This document shows positions 13,960-25,673 of a stretch of DNA of 64,000 nucleotides, piece after piece. Origin of the DNA: Amoebidium appalachense. Lineage: Eukaryota > Ichthyosporea. The stretch is taken from assembly GCA_963693365.1 (NCBI GenBank), contig CAVNZM010000013.1:5890001-5954000 (forward strand), written 5' to 3'. Numbering within the stretch: the first letter of the stretch is position 1; each line of letters starts with the position of its first letter. Position numbers and translations under genes: made by a program. A model generated the notes under the pieces. That model ran no database searches. It saw only the letters and a program-made list of their open reading frames with translations, and had not been told where the DNA came from.

Positions 13960-16238
13960 GGGGGTGATGTCTGCATTACAAGGTGGAGGGGTAAAGAACA
14001 CCAAACAAGACACGACACAAAACCATGGCATCAACCCACCAACACCAAAAAAGAGCAGAGAGCCGTGCATGCTGCAAGAGGCACCTAAACAAGCTCCGCC
14101 ACCAAGAACATTCACATGCCTCCACATCAAGACACATGCAACACATGTAAGAGGTTATGTGATTGGAACGACTGACTGATGGTAAGGTCCCCCCCACATC
14201 TTCCACCATGCATCTACCACAAACAAGACCCTCCCCGTCCCCCCCCCCCCCCCCCCTCCCCTCCCTCCCCCCTTCCCCTCAACACCCTCCCATTACTTGC
14301 CACAGATCCAGAAGTCCCTGTCCACCCTCTCGGTATCTCTCTCTCTCCCTATTCCTCCCTCTCTCTCTATGTCCCCCCCTCCCCCCTCCCCTTCCCCCCC
14401 CTCCCACCCCCCCCCCCCCCCCCCCCTCCCCTCCCTCCGTCCCTCCCTCCGTCCTTCCCTCTCTCTCTAGCTCTCGCCCTCGCTGTCTCTCCCCATCCTT
14501 CCCATCCCCTCTTCCCCGAAAAAACCCTCCGGTACCCTGTACACCGGTGCACACATAAATGTACACACAGGTACAACACATCCAGATCCCCCCCCTCTCT
14601 GCCCCCCCCCCCCCCCCCCCCCCCTTTTTGCCCTCTTCCCGGCCCTCCCACTTTCTGCCCCCCCCCCCCCCCAAGATACACCCACAAATACACCCGCCCA
14701 CTCCTTCCCATCCCACCAAATGTATTTCGCACACTTACGCACTGCCCACCCACCGTCGGGCCCAGCTTTCCCTTACCCCCCCCCCCCCCCCTCCCCCCCC
14801 CCCTACCCCCCCACCCACCCACCTTCCCACCCACCCACCCACCCACCCTCCTTACACCCACCCCATATCCGATATCCACCCAACAATCCCATACCCACAC
14901 ATCCAATTCCCCATCTCCACATCCATCCATCTCAACACCCCCACCTGGTAATATGCAGCATACTGAGCATATGCTGACGGGTCTGTAGGGGCTGCACTTG
15001 TGTCGTATCTGACAGCCTCACTGCTTGCTGTCGTGCCGTCCTTCTTCTCCCCTACCTGCTCCTTGGAAGGCGATGTTTCCTTATAGGAATCCCTGTGGGA
15101 AAGAACAATGAGCACTTACATGTTGTGTGGTTAAAATGTGGGGAGATAGGCGGGAAAGGCACCAACCTGCCTAGCTGTGAGGGTTCGCTGGGCTTGGAGT
15201 CATGTTTGTCTGTGTCCTTTGCTTTGTCCTCCTCCTGAGTTGGTCACAGGTGGGTCAGTTTAGTGGGCATGCAGGGTGTGGCTCTTCAGCAAAGCAAAGT
15301 GTCAAGTATCAGGGAGGCGAAGGCACACGTGTGAGTGTGTAGAAGTGGCTTGTGTGTGTGTAGGGCAGGGGGAGTGGCCGGCGGGGGAGGGGGGGGGGGG
15401 GGAGGGGGGGGAGAGAGAGAGGGGGAGGGGGGGGGGGGGGGGGGGGGGGGGTTGCTAAGGGTGACCTTGTTGGGTGTGCGAGAGTGCAAGCTCGCCTGTT
15501 GCACATCAGGGCGAAAAGTTTGAACTTGTGAGTAACGGTGCGGAAACTTCAAGGTGATTGTGTACACATGTTGTGGATGTAGGTATAATTTTGCTTACAA
15601 CCCTCTGTGTGCAACAGGAGAGCGACCCTTTTCCTCCCGTCCCCCCCCCCCCCTCCCCCCCCCCCCCCCCCCCACAGACACACACACATCTTCGCTCTCC
15701 CTTCCTCCCTCTCCTTCTCTACGTATTCTGTGTCGTGCACGTGTGTCTCAATGTTACCACAAGGTTTCAGCACACCAAATCCAAGGGCCTCGGGCTCTGA
15801 TTACTCGTGACATCTGCCCTAGGGACCACGTGCAGGGACGAGTAAAAGCCGTATTTGTGGCTCTGCACTTCCCACGGAACGAGAAGTAGCAAGAAGTGCG
15901 AGAAGCAGGGAGAATCTTCTGAAACTATGCACCAGCCACCTCCCTCCCCCCTCTCCCCCTCACCATCCCCCCCCCCCACCCCACCCCACCCCCATCCCCC
16001 AAACCCCTGTGCCTCTTTCCCTTTCCCACTCTTTCCTTCCCCCCCCGACAGCTTCTTTCTTTTCCCGACTCAACGAAGCGAATCAAACCCTTCATGCTTG
16101 TTCCTCTGCCTCACTTGTGCGCACATCACTATCCTGCCAAAGGGGTGAGAGGGAGAGCGGGAAAAAGAGAGAGAGACTTACCTGGGCAGGGGGGCTGGCA
16201 GCTGGCTTGTCGTTTGTGGTCTTGGGTGAGTCTGCCAT
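9219..16238 (-). CDS. RBFOX-like RNA-binding protein, single RRM (11 exons, complete)
   Basis: Exons (minus): 16238-16182, 15234-15167, 15092-14945, 13579-13479, 12694-12626, 12067-11977, 11469-11420, 11219-11153, 10833-10753, 10338-10264, 9359-9219. All phases match, giving 315 residues. The N-terminus is a charged, low-complexity tail. The RRM spans about residues 108-183: RNP2 is LHISNL and RNP1 is KGFGFVSF, with the NERGSKG loop typical of Fox-1/RBFOX proteins. The His and Phe of LHISNLPF and the two Phe of RNP1, used by RBFOX to bind UGCAUG, are kept. The C-terminal ~130 residues are Ala/Tyr/Pro/Gln-rich with repeats such as YGYPYPAYYQ and QYYAA, as in RBFOX prion-like tails. Expected role: nuclear splicing regulator. 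The start follows a gap with two CRE sites and is followed by a GTAAGT donor after 19 codons. A small extra exon in the 13.6-14.9 kb intron cannot be excluded. Confidence 0.9.
9772..9970. repeat. 40-bp tandem repeat, 5 copies
   Basis: The unit begins AAGTCTACATAATCAGAGAC and continues with TAAACAAGTGATCGGAGACC. Five copies, nearly identical (the first is 39 bp), lie in the last intron of the RBFOX-like gene. There are no spacers between units. Confidence 0.95.
10613..10740. repeat. (CAGGCA)n and (GGCA)n repeats
   Basis: A hexamer array of CAGGCA/CAGACA covers about 10613-10672 and a GGCA tetramer array about 10706-10738. Both are intronic, just downstream (on the sense strand) of the exon ending at 10753. 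Confidence 0.9.
12227..12299. repeat. (AC)n microsatellite
   Basis: About 73 bp of uninterrupted AC lies in an intron of the RBFOX-like gene. Confidence 0.97.
13895..13961. repeat. Long poly-G tract
   Basis: Almost pure G for about 65 bp, part of a G-rich block from 13840 to 13965 in the RBFOX-like intron. Homopolymer length in such tracts is unreliable. Confidence 0.95.
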
Positions 16239-16429
16239 TGTGGGTGTGGGGTAGCGCCTGTTGGGTAATGTGGGGTAAGGCGAGCTCTGGCTGTGTTTGT
16301 ACAAAACCACGGCAACAATTTGGGTGTAGGCTTTCTCCACCTTCACTGTGAAAACTCTGAAGACTAAATTTGACTGCAGTGCGTGTTTCAACCGAGTTGG
16401 ACTTTGTGATCGGCCCTTTGGGTCATAGA

Positions 16430-16450
16430 TGACGTCATCAATTGACGTCA
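16430..16450. promoter_or_regulatory. Two perfect CRE sites in a bidirectional promoter
   Basis: TGACGTCA occurs at 16430-16437 and again at 16443-16450, 13 bp apart, between the divergent start codons at 16238 (minus) and 16796 (plus). TGACGTCA is the classical CREB/ATF bZIP site. The position suggests a shared promoter. Confidence 0.65.
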
Positions 16451-16795
16451 CGCCTTATGGACATGGGATATTCTCGGAGGGCCCCTTTTTGGCGCGAAAA
16501 TCTGTAAAGCACCCGCACACAGCTCCGGGCAGCTCCGGGCAGCTGAAGGCTTGAAACACAGACGTATCGAATGTAAATGCTTTGCACTCTTTGCGGGCTT
16601 CTCCTTCTTTCTTTAAGTAGTACGTGTGTGATTACTGCTAAACACGGTAAAGCGCCCTTGCCCTCCACCTTGCCCACGTGTAGTGCAGCCCCGTTTCTGC
16701 CTTACACAGAGTGGGCAAAGTTACTCACAGCACGTGCGCAAAATTTACCGGACAGGGTGTCACAAGGGTTAACACCGCCACAATACACGGCTACC

Positions 16796-17146
16796 ATGGC
16801 AACTAGAAACGACTGGAAAGTCACATCACTTCCCATAGAACACGTGGCTATCCCTCTACCAAGCAACTTTCTCAGTTTCAGCTCGAATGAATGGGAAATG
16901 GTGCAGAAAGGGCTAGTGCCACAAGACATGGATGAGAGGTGGTTTATATACTGTGAAGGACGGACCGTTTACTTTCACCGGAGCTGGTCTGGTTTCTGTG
17001 TATATGAGCTGGACGTGAGGGAGCAGGGGGGCAGGTGGGTAGCCGTGCAGGCGATGGCAAACAGAGACAAGGGGCAGTATACGGGCACAGACGAGGACGG
17101 AGACTTGCAGACTATCAAGGCCCTGTGTGGGCTGCTGACCGGGTGA
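16796..17146 (+). CDS. Small intronless protein of a bacterial-type conserved family
   Basis: 116 residues. The ATG at 16796 sits in CTACCATGG, a good initiation context, and the conserved part starts there, although the frame is open upstream to an ATG at 16577. Visible motifs: LPSNFLSFSSNEWE, then VPQDMDERWFIYCEGRTVYF, then HRSWSGFCVYEL, and a C-terminal NRDKGQYTG..D..LQ segment. This W-F-I-Y...Y-F-H-R-S-W-(T/S)-G pattern is one I know from short bacterial hypothetical proteins with no assigned function. Length matches that family. It has no introns, unlike its neighbours, which fits horizontal gain. It diverges from the RBFOX-like gene, with the CRE pair between them. Confidence 0.82.
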   Translation: MATRNDWKVTSLPIEHVAIPLPSNFLSFSSNEWEMVQKGLVPQDMDERWFIYCEGRTVYFHRSWSGFCVYELDVREQGGRWVAVQAMANRDKGQYTGTDEDGDLQTIKALCGLLTG

Positions 17147-17836
17147 ATGGTCGGGTTGTTATTTCGGGCAGTGCGAGTTCAACGTATATGGTGGAGGTCT
17201 TGGAGGAGGCGGGTTGCCATAAGTGTGCTGTGATATCCTAAAGGGTGTTATGACAACTGTGGCCCGATTCCACTAATGACCGATGGAAGTTCAAAGTTTT
17301 GGTGGACACGTATCACAGATGATACTACTACACGGATCACTTACCTTAAGGGTAACGGTTAACGTTGTCTTTTGTGTACACGTGTGTATGTGTATGTGTT
17401 TGGGGGGGGGGGCGAGGGGAGGGAGGGGGAGGAGACTGGATTTACAGCGACCATTTTGTATGGGATTGCTACGAATATCCGCCTTCTAAATATGAAGAGT
17501 ATGCTTGGTGTTTATTATGGTTGCCGCACCGCCAGTTTGTGTGCTCCAGTTAAGACCTTAAGAACACTTCTATTCCATTCGACATGATGACGGGGTATAA
17601 TTCTGCTCTGGCTGTAACGCCTTCATATCTACATGTGCTCAAGAACAATGCACCCAATAAACCAATTTAACCAGTTAACACTTCTTTCATCCAGGCTCAG
17701 AACCTAACTGTACTCATGACAAAACGTGTATGGTGCTTGCCGCCATCAAAACCACAGTATATCTACTTTTGCCTGCCTAATGGTTCACGTTTCGTGCGTG
17801 TGGTTTCCACGAAGACCGCAGATCTCAAACCAATAT

Positions 17837-17878
<42 letters not shown>

Positions 17879-18037
17879 AAAATAGAACAAAACAAATAAA
17901 ACCAAATAAAACCATATATGTAACTATGTGCAAAGGGAAGAGGAACGGAGAAAGAGAAAGGAGCAAAACCCTGCAGCGATGTTCATGGACGTACTAAAGG
18001 AGAAAACTTAAAGTAAACCATCCACGGCCGTGGCTCG
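17147..18037. other. Intergenic; poly-C tract; no gene seen
   Basis: 3' flanks of two convergent genes. It contains a G-rich stretch near 17400 and a C35 tract at about 17840-17875. Open frames of 60-70 codons have no recognisable motif. Confidence 0.6.
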
Positions 18038-18103
18038 CTACATGTTGAAGGCAAACAGAAGGGCCTGATGGTCGTCACTGCCCGTCAGCACCCGGCTGCC
18101 GTC

Positions 18104-18171
<68 letters not shown>

Positions 18172-18226
18172 TGTGAGTGTGGGTGGGTGCATGTGAGTAT
18201 GTGTGTGCGTGTGCGTGTGTGTGTTT

Positions 18227-18269
<43 letters not shown>

Positions 18270-18955
18270 AAATGTGTGATAGACTTACTGTACGAAGTAC
18301 ACATTCATAATCGAAAACACAACGCAGAGTTGCACACGAGTATGCATAATACCCAGAGCACATCCTCTGGCCCGGGGGGGAGGGGGGGGGGGGGGGGGGG
18401 GGTTTGAATGCGGAACACGGTACGAAGTACGCATACACGACGAGAAGCATGGTACAGGACACATGCAAAGGCAAACATTCAAGTATGCAACATCAGCCAT
18501 GCGCACAGTATGCGTCATAAGCAGAGCCCAGCCTCAGGGAGGGCCCAAGGGGGGGCTGCTTTGAAGCTGCCACGTGTGTAGCTGCAAGAGAGAACAAAAT
18601 GGAAGCAAGTGGATCTGAAGAATACTACAGGAACAGGTCAAGAAGAGATATTGTGACGGGAGAGTGCTAGGATGGACTGCACGAGATGCATGGCACATGC
18701 TAAACAGTATGTGGTGTGCTGTGTGCGCGCAATTGTGCTCCTCGGCATGTGCATGCTTCTGGTACGCGTGTCACACGCACCCCAGCAAAAAGGCGAGCAA
18801 ATGAACATTTGCACACCCCTCCGTGTTGCATGCATATGTGCTCTATCGGTGTTGCGTGTGCATGGACTATGCACATGCGCTCAACCATGCGTGCACAAGC
18901 ACTAATACACCCACATGCACACTTGAATGTTGCATGAACCATGAACGTACCCCTT

Positions 18956-19039
<84 letters not shown>

Positions 19040-20110
19040 TGTGTGTGTGTGTTAGTGTGTGTGTGTGTGTGTTATGTGTGTGTGTGTGTGTGTGTGCACG
19101 TGCGTACCTGCTGACAGCCAGTGACAGGATGCTATCTCTGTGCCCGGTCCATTTCTGCAGCAGCTGGCCTGTGCGTGCATCCCATGCGCTGACCGTACGG
19201 TCCACACTGCCACTAAACACTACGGGCTGCCTCGGATGCCATGCCAACGCCACAACCCCACCCTGTAAAACACAACGATCAATATAAACATACATGCGGG
19301 GGGTGCCGTGAAATACAACAATAAACCCCCCTCTCCCCAGCCCCCCTCTTCCCCCCCTTCTCCCCCCCCCCCCCCCAAGTCACCTCTTCCCTCCCCCTCC
19401 CTCTCCCCCTCCCCCCTCCCCCTCCCCCGGGCCACACACACAAACACACCACCCATCACCACATAAACACCACCCCCATCACAACCGACATATGCTCAAC
19501 CCACAGACACACAAACAAAAGAGAAGGAAAGGAAAAAATAAGGGAGGGCCAAAGGAAGAAAGCATGGAATAGCTAAGTCAAAGACACACACCTCCCACGC
19601 ACATGTGCAACTGTGCACGCATCTGTGATCCATCAGCGAACAATCCAAAAATAGACAAATCTTGCATGCATGTACCTGTGTGTACCCGTGTGTTTGTGCA
19701 AGGTTTATGTGTGAGAGTACGTGTTCGTGAGCACGTGTGTGCTTGGCACATGTGTGAGTGCATATGTGTGTGCAAGGAGACAGGTGTGTGTATACACGTG
19801 TGCATAAGTGTGTGCCTGCATGTGCATATGTGCCCACGAGTGTGCAAGTGTGTGCAAGTGCTTTCTTGCATATATGCACGAGGTTGTGTGCCTGCTCATT
19901 AGTAAATATGCATTCATATGGCCCATGCAAGTAGCTCTGTGCCTGTGTGTGTGTGCACGTGCAACACGTACGTCGTGTGTGCACGTGTGGCGCAGGTGCA
20001 GGGCACCACTTGTCTCCCAGATGCACAAACTGCCGTCCAGAGCCCCCGTCGCTGCATACGGGTGCCTGAAGTGGCTACGTCAGTATATGACAGTATTATG
20101 ATGGAGATGT

Positions 20111-20164
<54 letters not shown>

Positions 20165-20279
20165 GTGTGCGTGTGTTTGTGCGTGTGCGCGCGGGTGTGT
20201 GTGCGAGTGCTGGAGTTCCTGTTCTTGTTTGACCCCACCCCCCCCAAAAAAATTCGTTCCCCCAATTTGATATGGCAAT

Positions 20280-20370
<91 letters not shown>

Positions 20371-22726
20371 CTTTTTTTTTTGTTTGTTTTTTTTTTTTGG
20401 GGGGGGGGGGGGAGGGGGGAGGGGGGGATTTAGTATGGGCGAACTACAACAACCATACCATGCGGTCTATATCACAACCTCCCACACGGGTATGGGGCGC
20501 AAAAGGCGCCTATCCTCAAGCGTTTGCTGTGTGTGTTTGTGTGTGTGTCTAAACGGGGGGGGGGGGGGTGTTGAATGCGTCAAAAAGTACGAAGTACACA
20601 AGAACAAACGGATAACACGATGCAGAATGCAAGCCATACATAAAGAGTATGCATAATAAGCAGAGCCCATCCTCAGGGGGGGCCCACGTCATCCACAGTA
20701 CCCGAGTTTCGACCTATTCCCCTCGTTAACGAAACCCAACTCAGATACTGTTTCACTTGAACATGAGTAGGTCACCCGTCTTGATCAGAGACGAGCAGGG
20801 TTGCTTATGCAGGCAAGGGCAGTGGGAAAGGCCGGGGGTTAAAGTTGCAGCAGTAAGCAGAAGCAAGAAAAATATAGATAGGAACTCAGGAGACGGGGCT
20901 TCTAGGAAGCTCCCCCGTCGATACCTAAGGGGGGGGGGAATACGCACGTTGGGGAGAACTTTGCCGCCTCACATGAGTCTGTGTGCTTTTCCAACGACCC
21001 CACAACCTGCCAACAGGTCGGTCAGCTGCCCAGCCCAGAAAACACCCATACATATGTGCAACCCTCTCGTCCCCCCCCCCCCCCTCCCCTCCCCTCCCCC
21101 CCCCCCCCCCCTTCCCCCCCCCCCCCGGGGGGGCCCACACTCACACATGCTCACACTCATGCACATACACACTCGTCCGCACACACACACACGCATATAC
21201 ACACACACCCAACACCTATACCAGACCATGCCATACAACGTGTCCGTTTCGTCGCATTCCTCAACTGTGACACAATGTTGGACCAAAAACACGCAGCAAA
21301 GGCACCCTTCTCTCTTCACTCGGCCTCCCCTCTTCCACACACCTCATGCTTCACCACCAACACACCCACCACTCCCTCAGGCCCAGCACAACCAAACACC
21401 GTTAATAACATTTAAACTTTGATATTGCTCAGAGGTGCCATACAATTCGATCTTAGACAAGACACTGTTCAACGTTATAATACCATTCAGTTTTGGAAGA
21501 AAAAACGAATTGTTCAGAGTGGAACCAATCAATGAAGATCATGGGAATGCAACAAGTACCTTTCCTGTACGGGTGTTCGTGATCTTAACCTGCCCGTCCT
21601 CTGCACCTGTGATGACCATGATGCTGTCGCTGTGTACGTCCAGGCAGCTGATGGGTGCCTCGTGCCATTGGTTGGCCCCTGTGCAGTGTGTGAGCCACTG
21701 TGTGCACTTACTGCTTGCACCCATTCAAACACTGTGTGCACACTGATTGCACTCATTGCTTGCGCCTATTCAAAACACTGTGCACATACTGCTTGCACAT
21801 ACTGCTTGCACCCATTCAAAAACCTGTGTGCACGCAGTCCTTGCCCCTACTCAAAACACTGTGTGCACACACTGCTTGCGGCCATTCATAACACTGTGTG
21901 CACTCACTGCTTGCACCCCCTCAAAACTGCTCGCATCCATTCACCCATTCACAACACTATGTGCACATACTGCTCGCATCCATTCACCCGTTCAAAACAC
22001 TGTGTACACACACTGCTTGTTCTTATTCATTTCATTCCACTGCCTGTGTCAGGACACATACAAAAACATGACCCTGTTCACCCATTCACCTGATCACATA
22101 CCCATCCATGCACCCATTCATCCACACATCCACCAACACATCCATACACATGCCACTATCGCCCCTCTCCCCCCCCCTGTCTCCCTCCCCCCTCCCCCCC
22201 CCTCCCCCACCACCCACCCACCCACCCACCCACTACCACCACCCACCCACCCGCCTCCTTCCCTCCCCTCCCTCCCCCCCCCCCCCCCCCTCCCCCCCCC
22301 CTTCCCGGCCCGCCCGCCCGCCTTCCCCCTTGGCACGCACCTGGAGCCATTTTGAGCTTAGCCTCTGCGGTCTTTGGGTCCCACACGACCAAACTCATAT
22401 CTGAGGAGACAGTCACCACCGCCTTGCCTGCACATGCATTAGATGTTAGGGTGCACACACACACCTTGGTGTTCTCGACAGTCCAAACTATGGGTTATGT
22501 CTTGTTTTCTTTTGCTTGCCTAACTTTAGCGTGTGGATAAGAAGCAAAGAAGAACAGGGAAGTGAAAAACAAACAGCCGTATCAAACCCTTCCTGGATGG
22601 TTAAGGGATAATAAAAAATACCGAAATTTAGAAAAGAAGAAAATGGCAGCACCAACAGGGAGGGAAAACGGGTAGAGGATGTAGTGATGGACATAACACA
22701 TTTGTACAGCTGTGTGCATGTCTGTT

Positions 22727-22797
<71 letters not shown>

Positions 22798-23754
22798 GCG
22801 CGCGCGTAGGAGAGAGGGCTTAGGGGCTGGGGGGTGAGGGAGGACGAAGAGAGAAAGGAAGAGTGTGTACGTGACTGACTGTGTCTGTGTCTCTCTCTGT
22901 GTGTGGATGTGTGTATGTGTGTGTGTGTTTGTGTGTGGTTCTTGGTGCACAATTTCTATTTTTTTCTCCCCCCCTTGTTTTGAGAGGGGTGGGGGGGAAG
23001 GTGGGGCTTTGTGCTTGTGCATTAGAGGGTATGAAAGGCAAACGCAATGCAAACCTTTTACACCATAAGCAGAAATGCAAGAAACCAAACATATGCTGCG
23101 GTGGGAAGGCATGGGAGCATGACATACACAGATACACAGCCAACAAAAACACGGGGCACAACTTTGGTGGTGGTGATGGGCCGGGGGGGGGGGGGGGGGG
23201 GGGGGGGGAGAGGGGTGTTACCGTCTGGGGTGAATGTGCCAGCCCTAACTGTGTCTGTGTGGCCGGCAAACACGTTCATCATGTGACCAGTGGGCACCCG
23301 CCACATCCACACATTGCCATCGCTAGACCCTGCAATCACTACCGCCCCCCGGGGGTGCCATCCCACCCACTGTTGAAAAAGCAGTCAGCATGTATCTGCC
23401 ACGCTTTTTGGTGTGTGTGGGTGGGTGGGGTGTGCATGCTTGTGTTTGTGTGTGTGCGTGTGTTTGTATGTATGTGAGTGTGTGTGTGGGGGGGGGGGGG
23501 AGGGGGGGGGCAGGCGCAGGGGGGGGGGCAGAGGAAATAGGCCCATGCCGAGACCTTGGAAGATGGGAGAATGGGCACAAACAGTGTAGGGCACGCAGTG
23601 TGTGTACACGCCCGTGTGTGTATAGGTGTGTGTACGGGTTGCCTGCCTTTTTGTTAAAAGATCTTTCGCTTACATCTTTCGCCTGTGTGTGCTTGTCCGG
23701 TTTTTAGTAATACATGTGCGGTAGAAATGAAGGGGAAAAGGATGGGTTGAAGGG

Positions 23755-23810
<56 letters not shown>

Positions 23811-24125
23811 GGGACACACACACACACAGACACATACACCACACACACATACACATCCTCAACCCCCCCCCCCCCCCCCTACACCCACCCACCCACCCAC
23901 CCACCCACCCACCCATCCACCCACCCACCCACCCACACACACATCCTTAACCCCTCCTCCCCCCCCCCCCCCCCCCCCCCCCCATACACCCCCCCCCCCC
24001 CCCCCCCCCCACACACACACACAGACATACACATCACACACATACATCCTCAAACCCCCTCTCCCCCCCCCCCCCCATCCACCGACCCACCCACCCACCC
24101 ACCCACCCACACACACACGCCGAAG

Positions 24126-24158
<33 letters not shown>

Positions 24159-25584
24159 ATCCACCCATCCACCTCCCCCTCCTCTCCCCCATCCCCTCCC
24201 ACCCACCCATCCACCTTCCCCCCCCCCCCTCCCCCTTCCCCCCCCATCCCCCCCCCCCCCCCCCCCACACACACACATATACGCACCTCGACCTCCGTGC
24301 ACCCCTCACATGCCACCACATGTTGGCCCGTCTGCACATCCCATACCAGCACCTGCCCGTCCATCCCCCCCGTTGCTGCATACTTGCCGTCTGCACTGAT
24401 AGACACGGATGTGACACTGTCCGTGTGTCCTGCATGCAGACGTTAGCACGTGCACACACAGAACACGTGGGGGTATGTATGTGGAGGGGATGTGTGGCTG
24501 GCATCCAATGGACGGGTGGATGGGAGGGTGGGATTGGGGTTGGGGACGGGGGGTTGAATGCGGAACACGGTATGAAGTACAACTGCACGATAAAGAAGCA
24601 CATTCATAGAAAACCAGTCACGCAATAGCAAACATGTACGTAAGGGCAAAAAAAGGAGCCATCATCACAGAACGCAGAGGCTCCACCCCGCCTCCCCCCC
24701 CCCCCCCCCCTCGCCACACACACGCGCACACACTACTCCGCTTAGTTCTACCTATCTTCTCGCCTCGTTTACGAAAACAGTTAATCCTCTCCCCCCCCCC
24801 CCCCTCCCCCCCCCCCCCCCCACACACACACACCCCTTTCCAGTAAGGGACGGGAAAAGGGGGGGGGGGGGGGGAGGGGGGAGCAAGAGATAGACCCCCC
24901 CCTCCCTGCCCAAAAAGGACACTCATCATTGGTATCTCCTCTCCTTGCAACTCTCTCTCTCTCCCCCTTCGCCACTTACCCCCCCCCCCCCCCCCCCCCA
25001 AACACACACACACACCCACACAGCCGAAACCCAGTCATGCATTCACGCAAACCCCCCCCCCCCCCCCCCCCCCCGCCCGAGACACACACACACCTACCCC
25101 ACCCAACCCACCTACACCTCCCCCCCCCCCCCACACACACACACACACCACCTACCCCCCCCCCCCCCCCCCCCCCCCCCCCTTCAACACACACACACAC
25201 ACACGTACCCTTCAGCTCCCAGACCTTCTGGCCGTTAGCTGTATTCCACATGTATGCCACGTCATCCCCCCCCCCCCGATATGGCTACCGTGGGGTCTGT
25301 GGGGCTGAACCCGACAGTGTACACAGCGTCTGCGCATGTTTTTTTTTGTTTTTTGTTTGTTTTTGTTTTTTTTTGGGGGGGGGGGGAGGCGACAGGGGGG
25401 TTAGAATGTGTTAAAAGGTACGAAGTACACATTTATAACGAACAACACAGTTCAAGGTACAAACCGCACAAAAGGATTAATGTATGACAAGCAGACCCCA
25501 TGCTCGGGGGAAAGGGGATTGTGTATGCTAGAGAGAGGGGGGGGGGGAGGGGGGAGGAGATTGGAGGAGGGGGGGGGGGAGGGG

Positions 25585-25673
<89 letters not shown>

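Noticed and set aside
21240-21280. Candidate for the missing AAMP exon (VEECDETDT)
   Set aside because: Too short, and it does not resemble the family segment beyond two or three residues.
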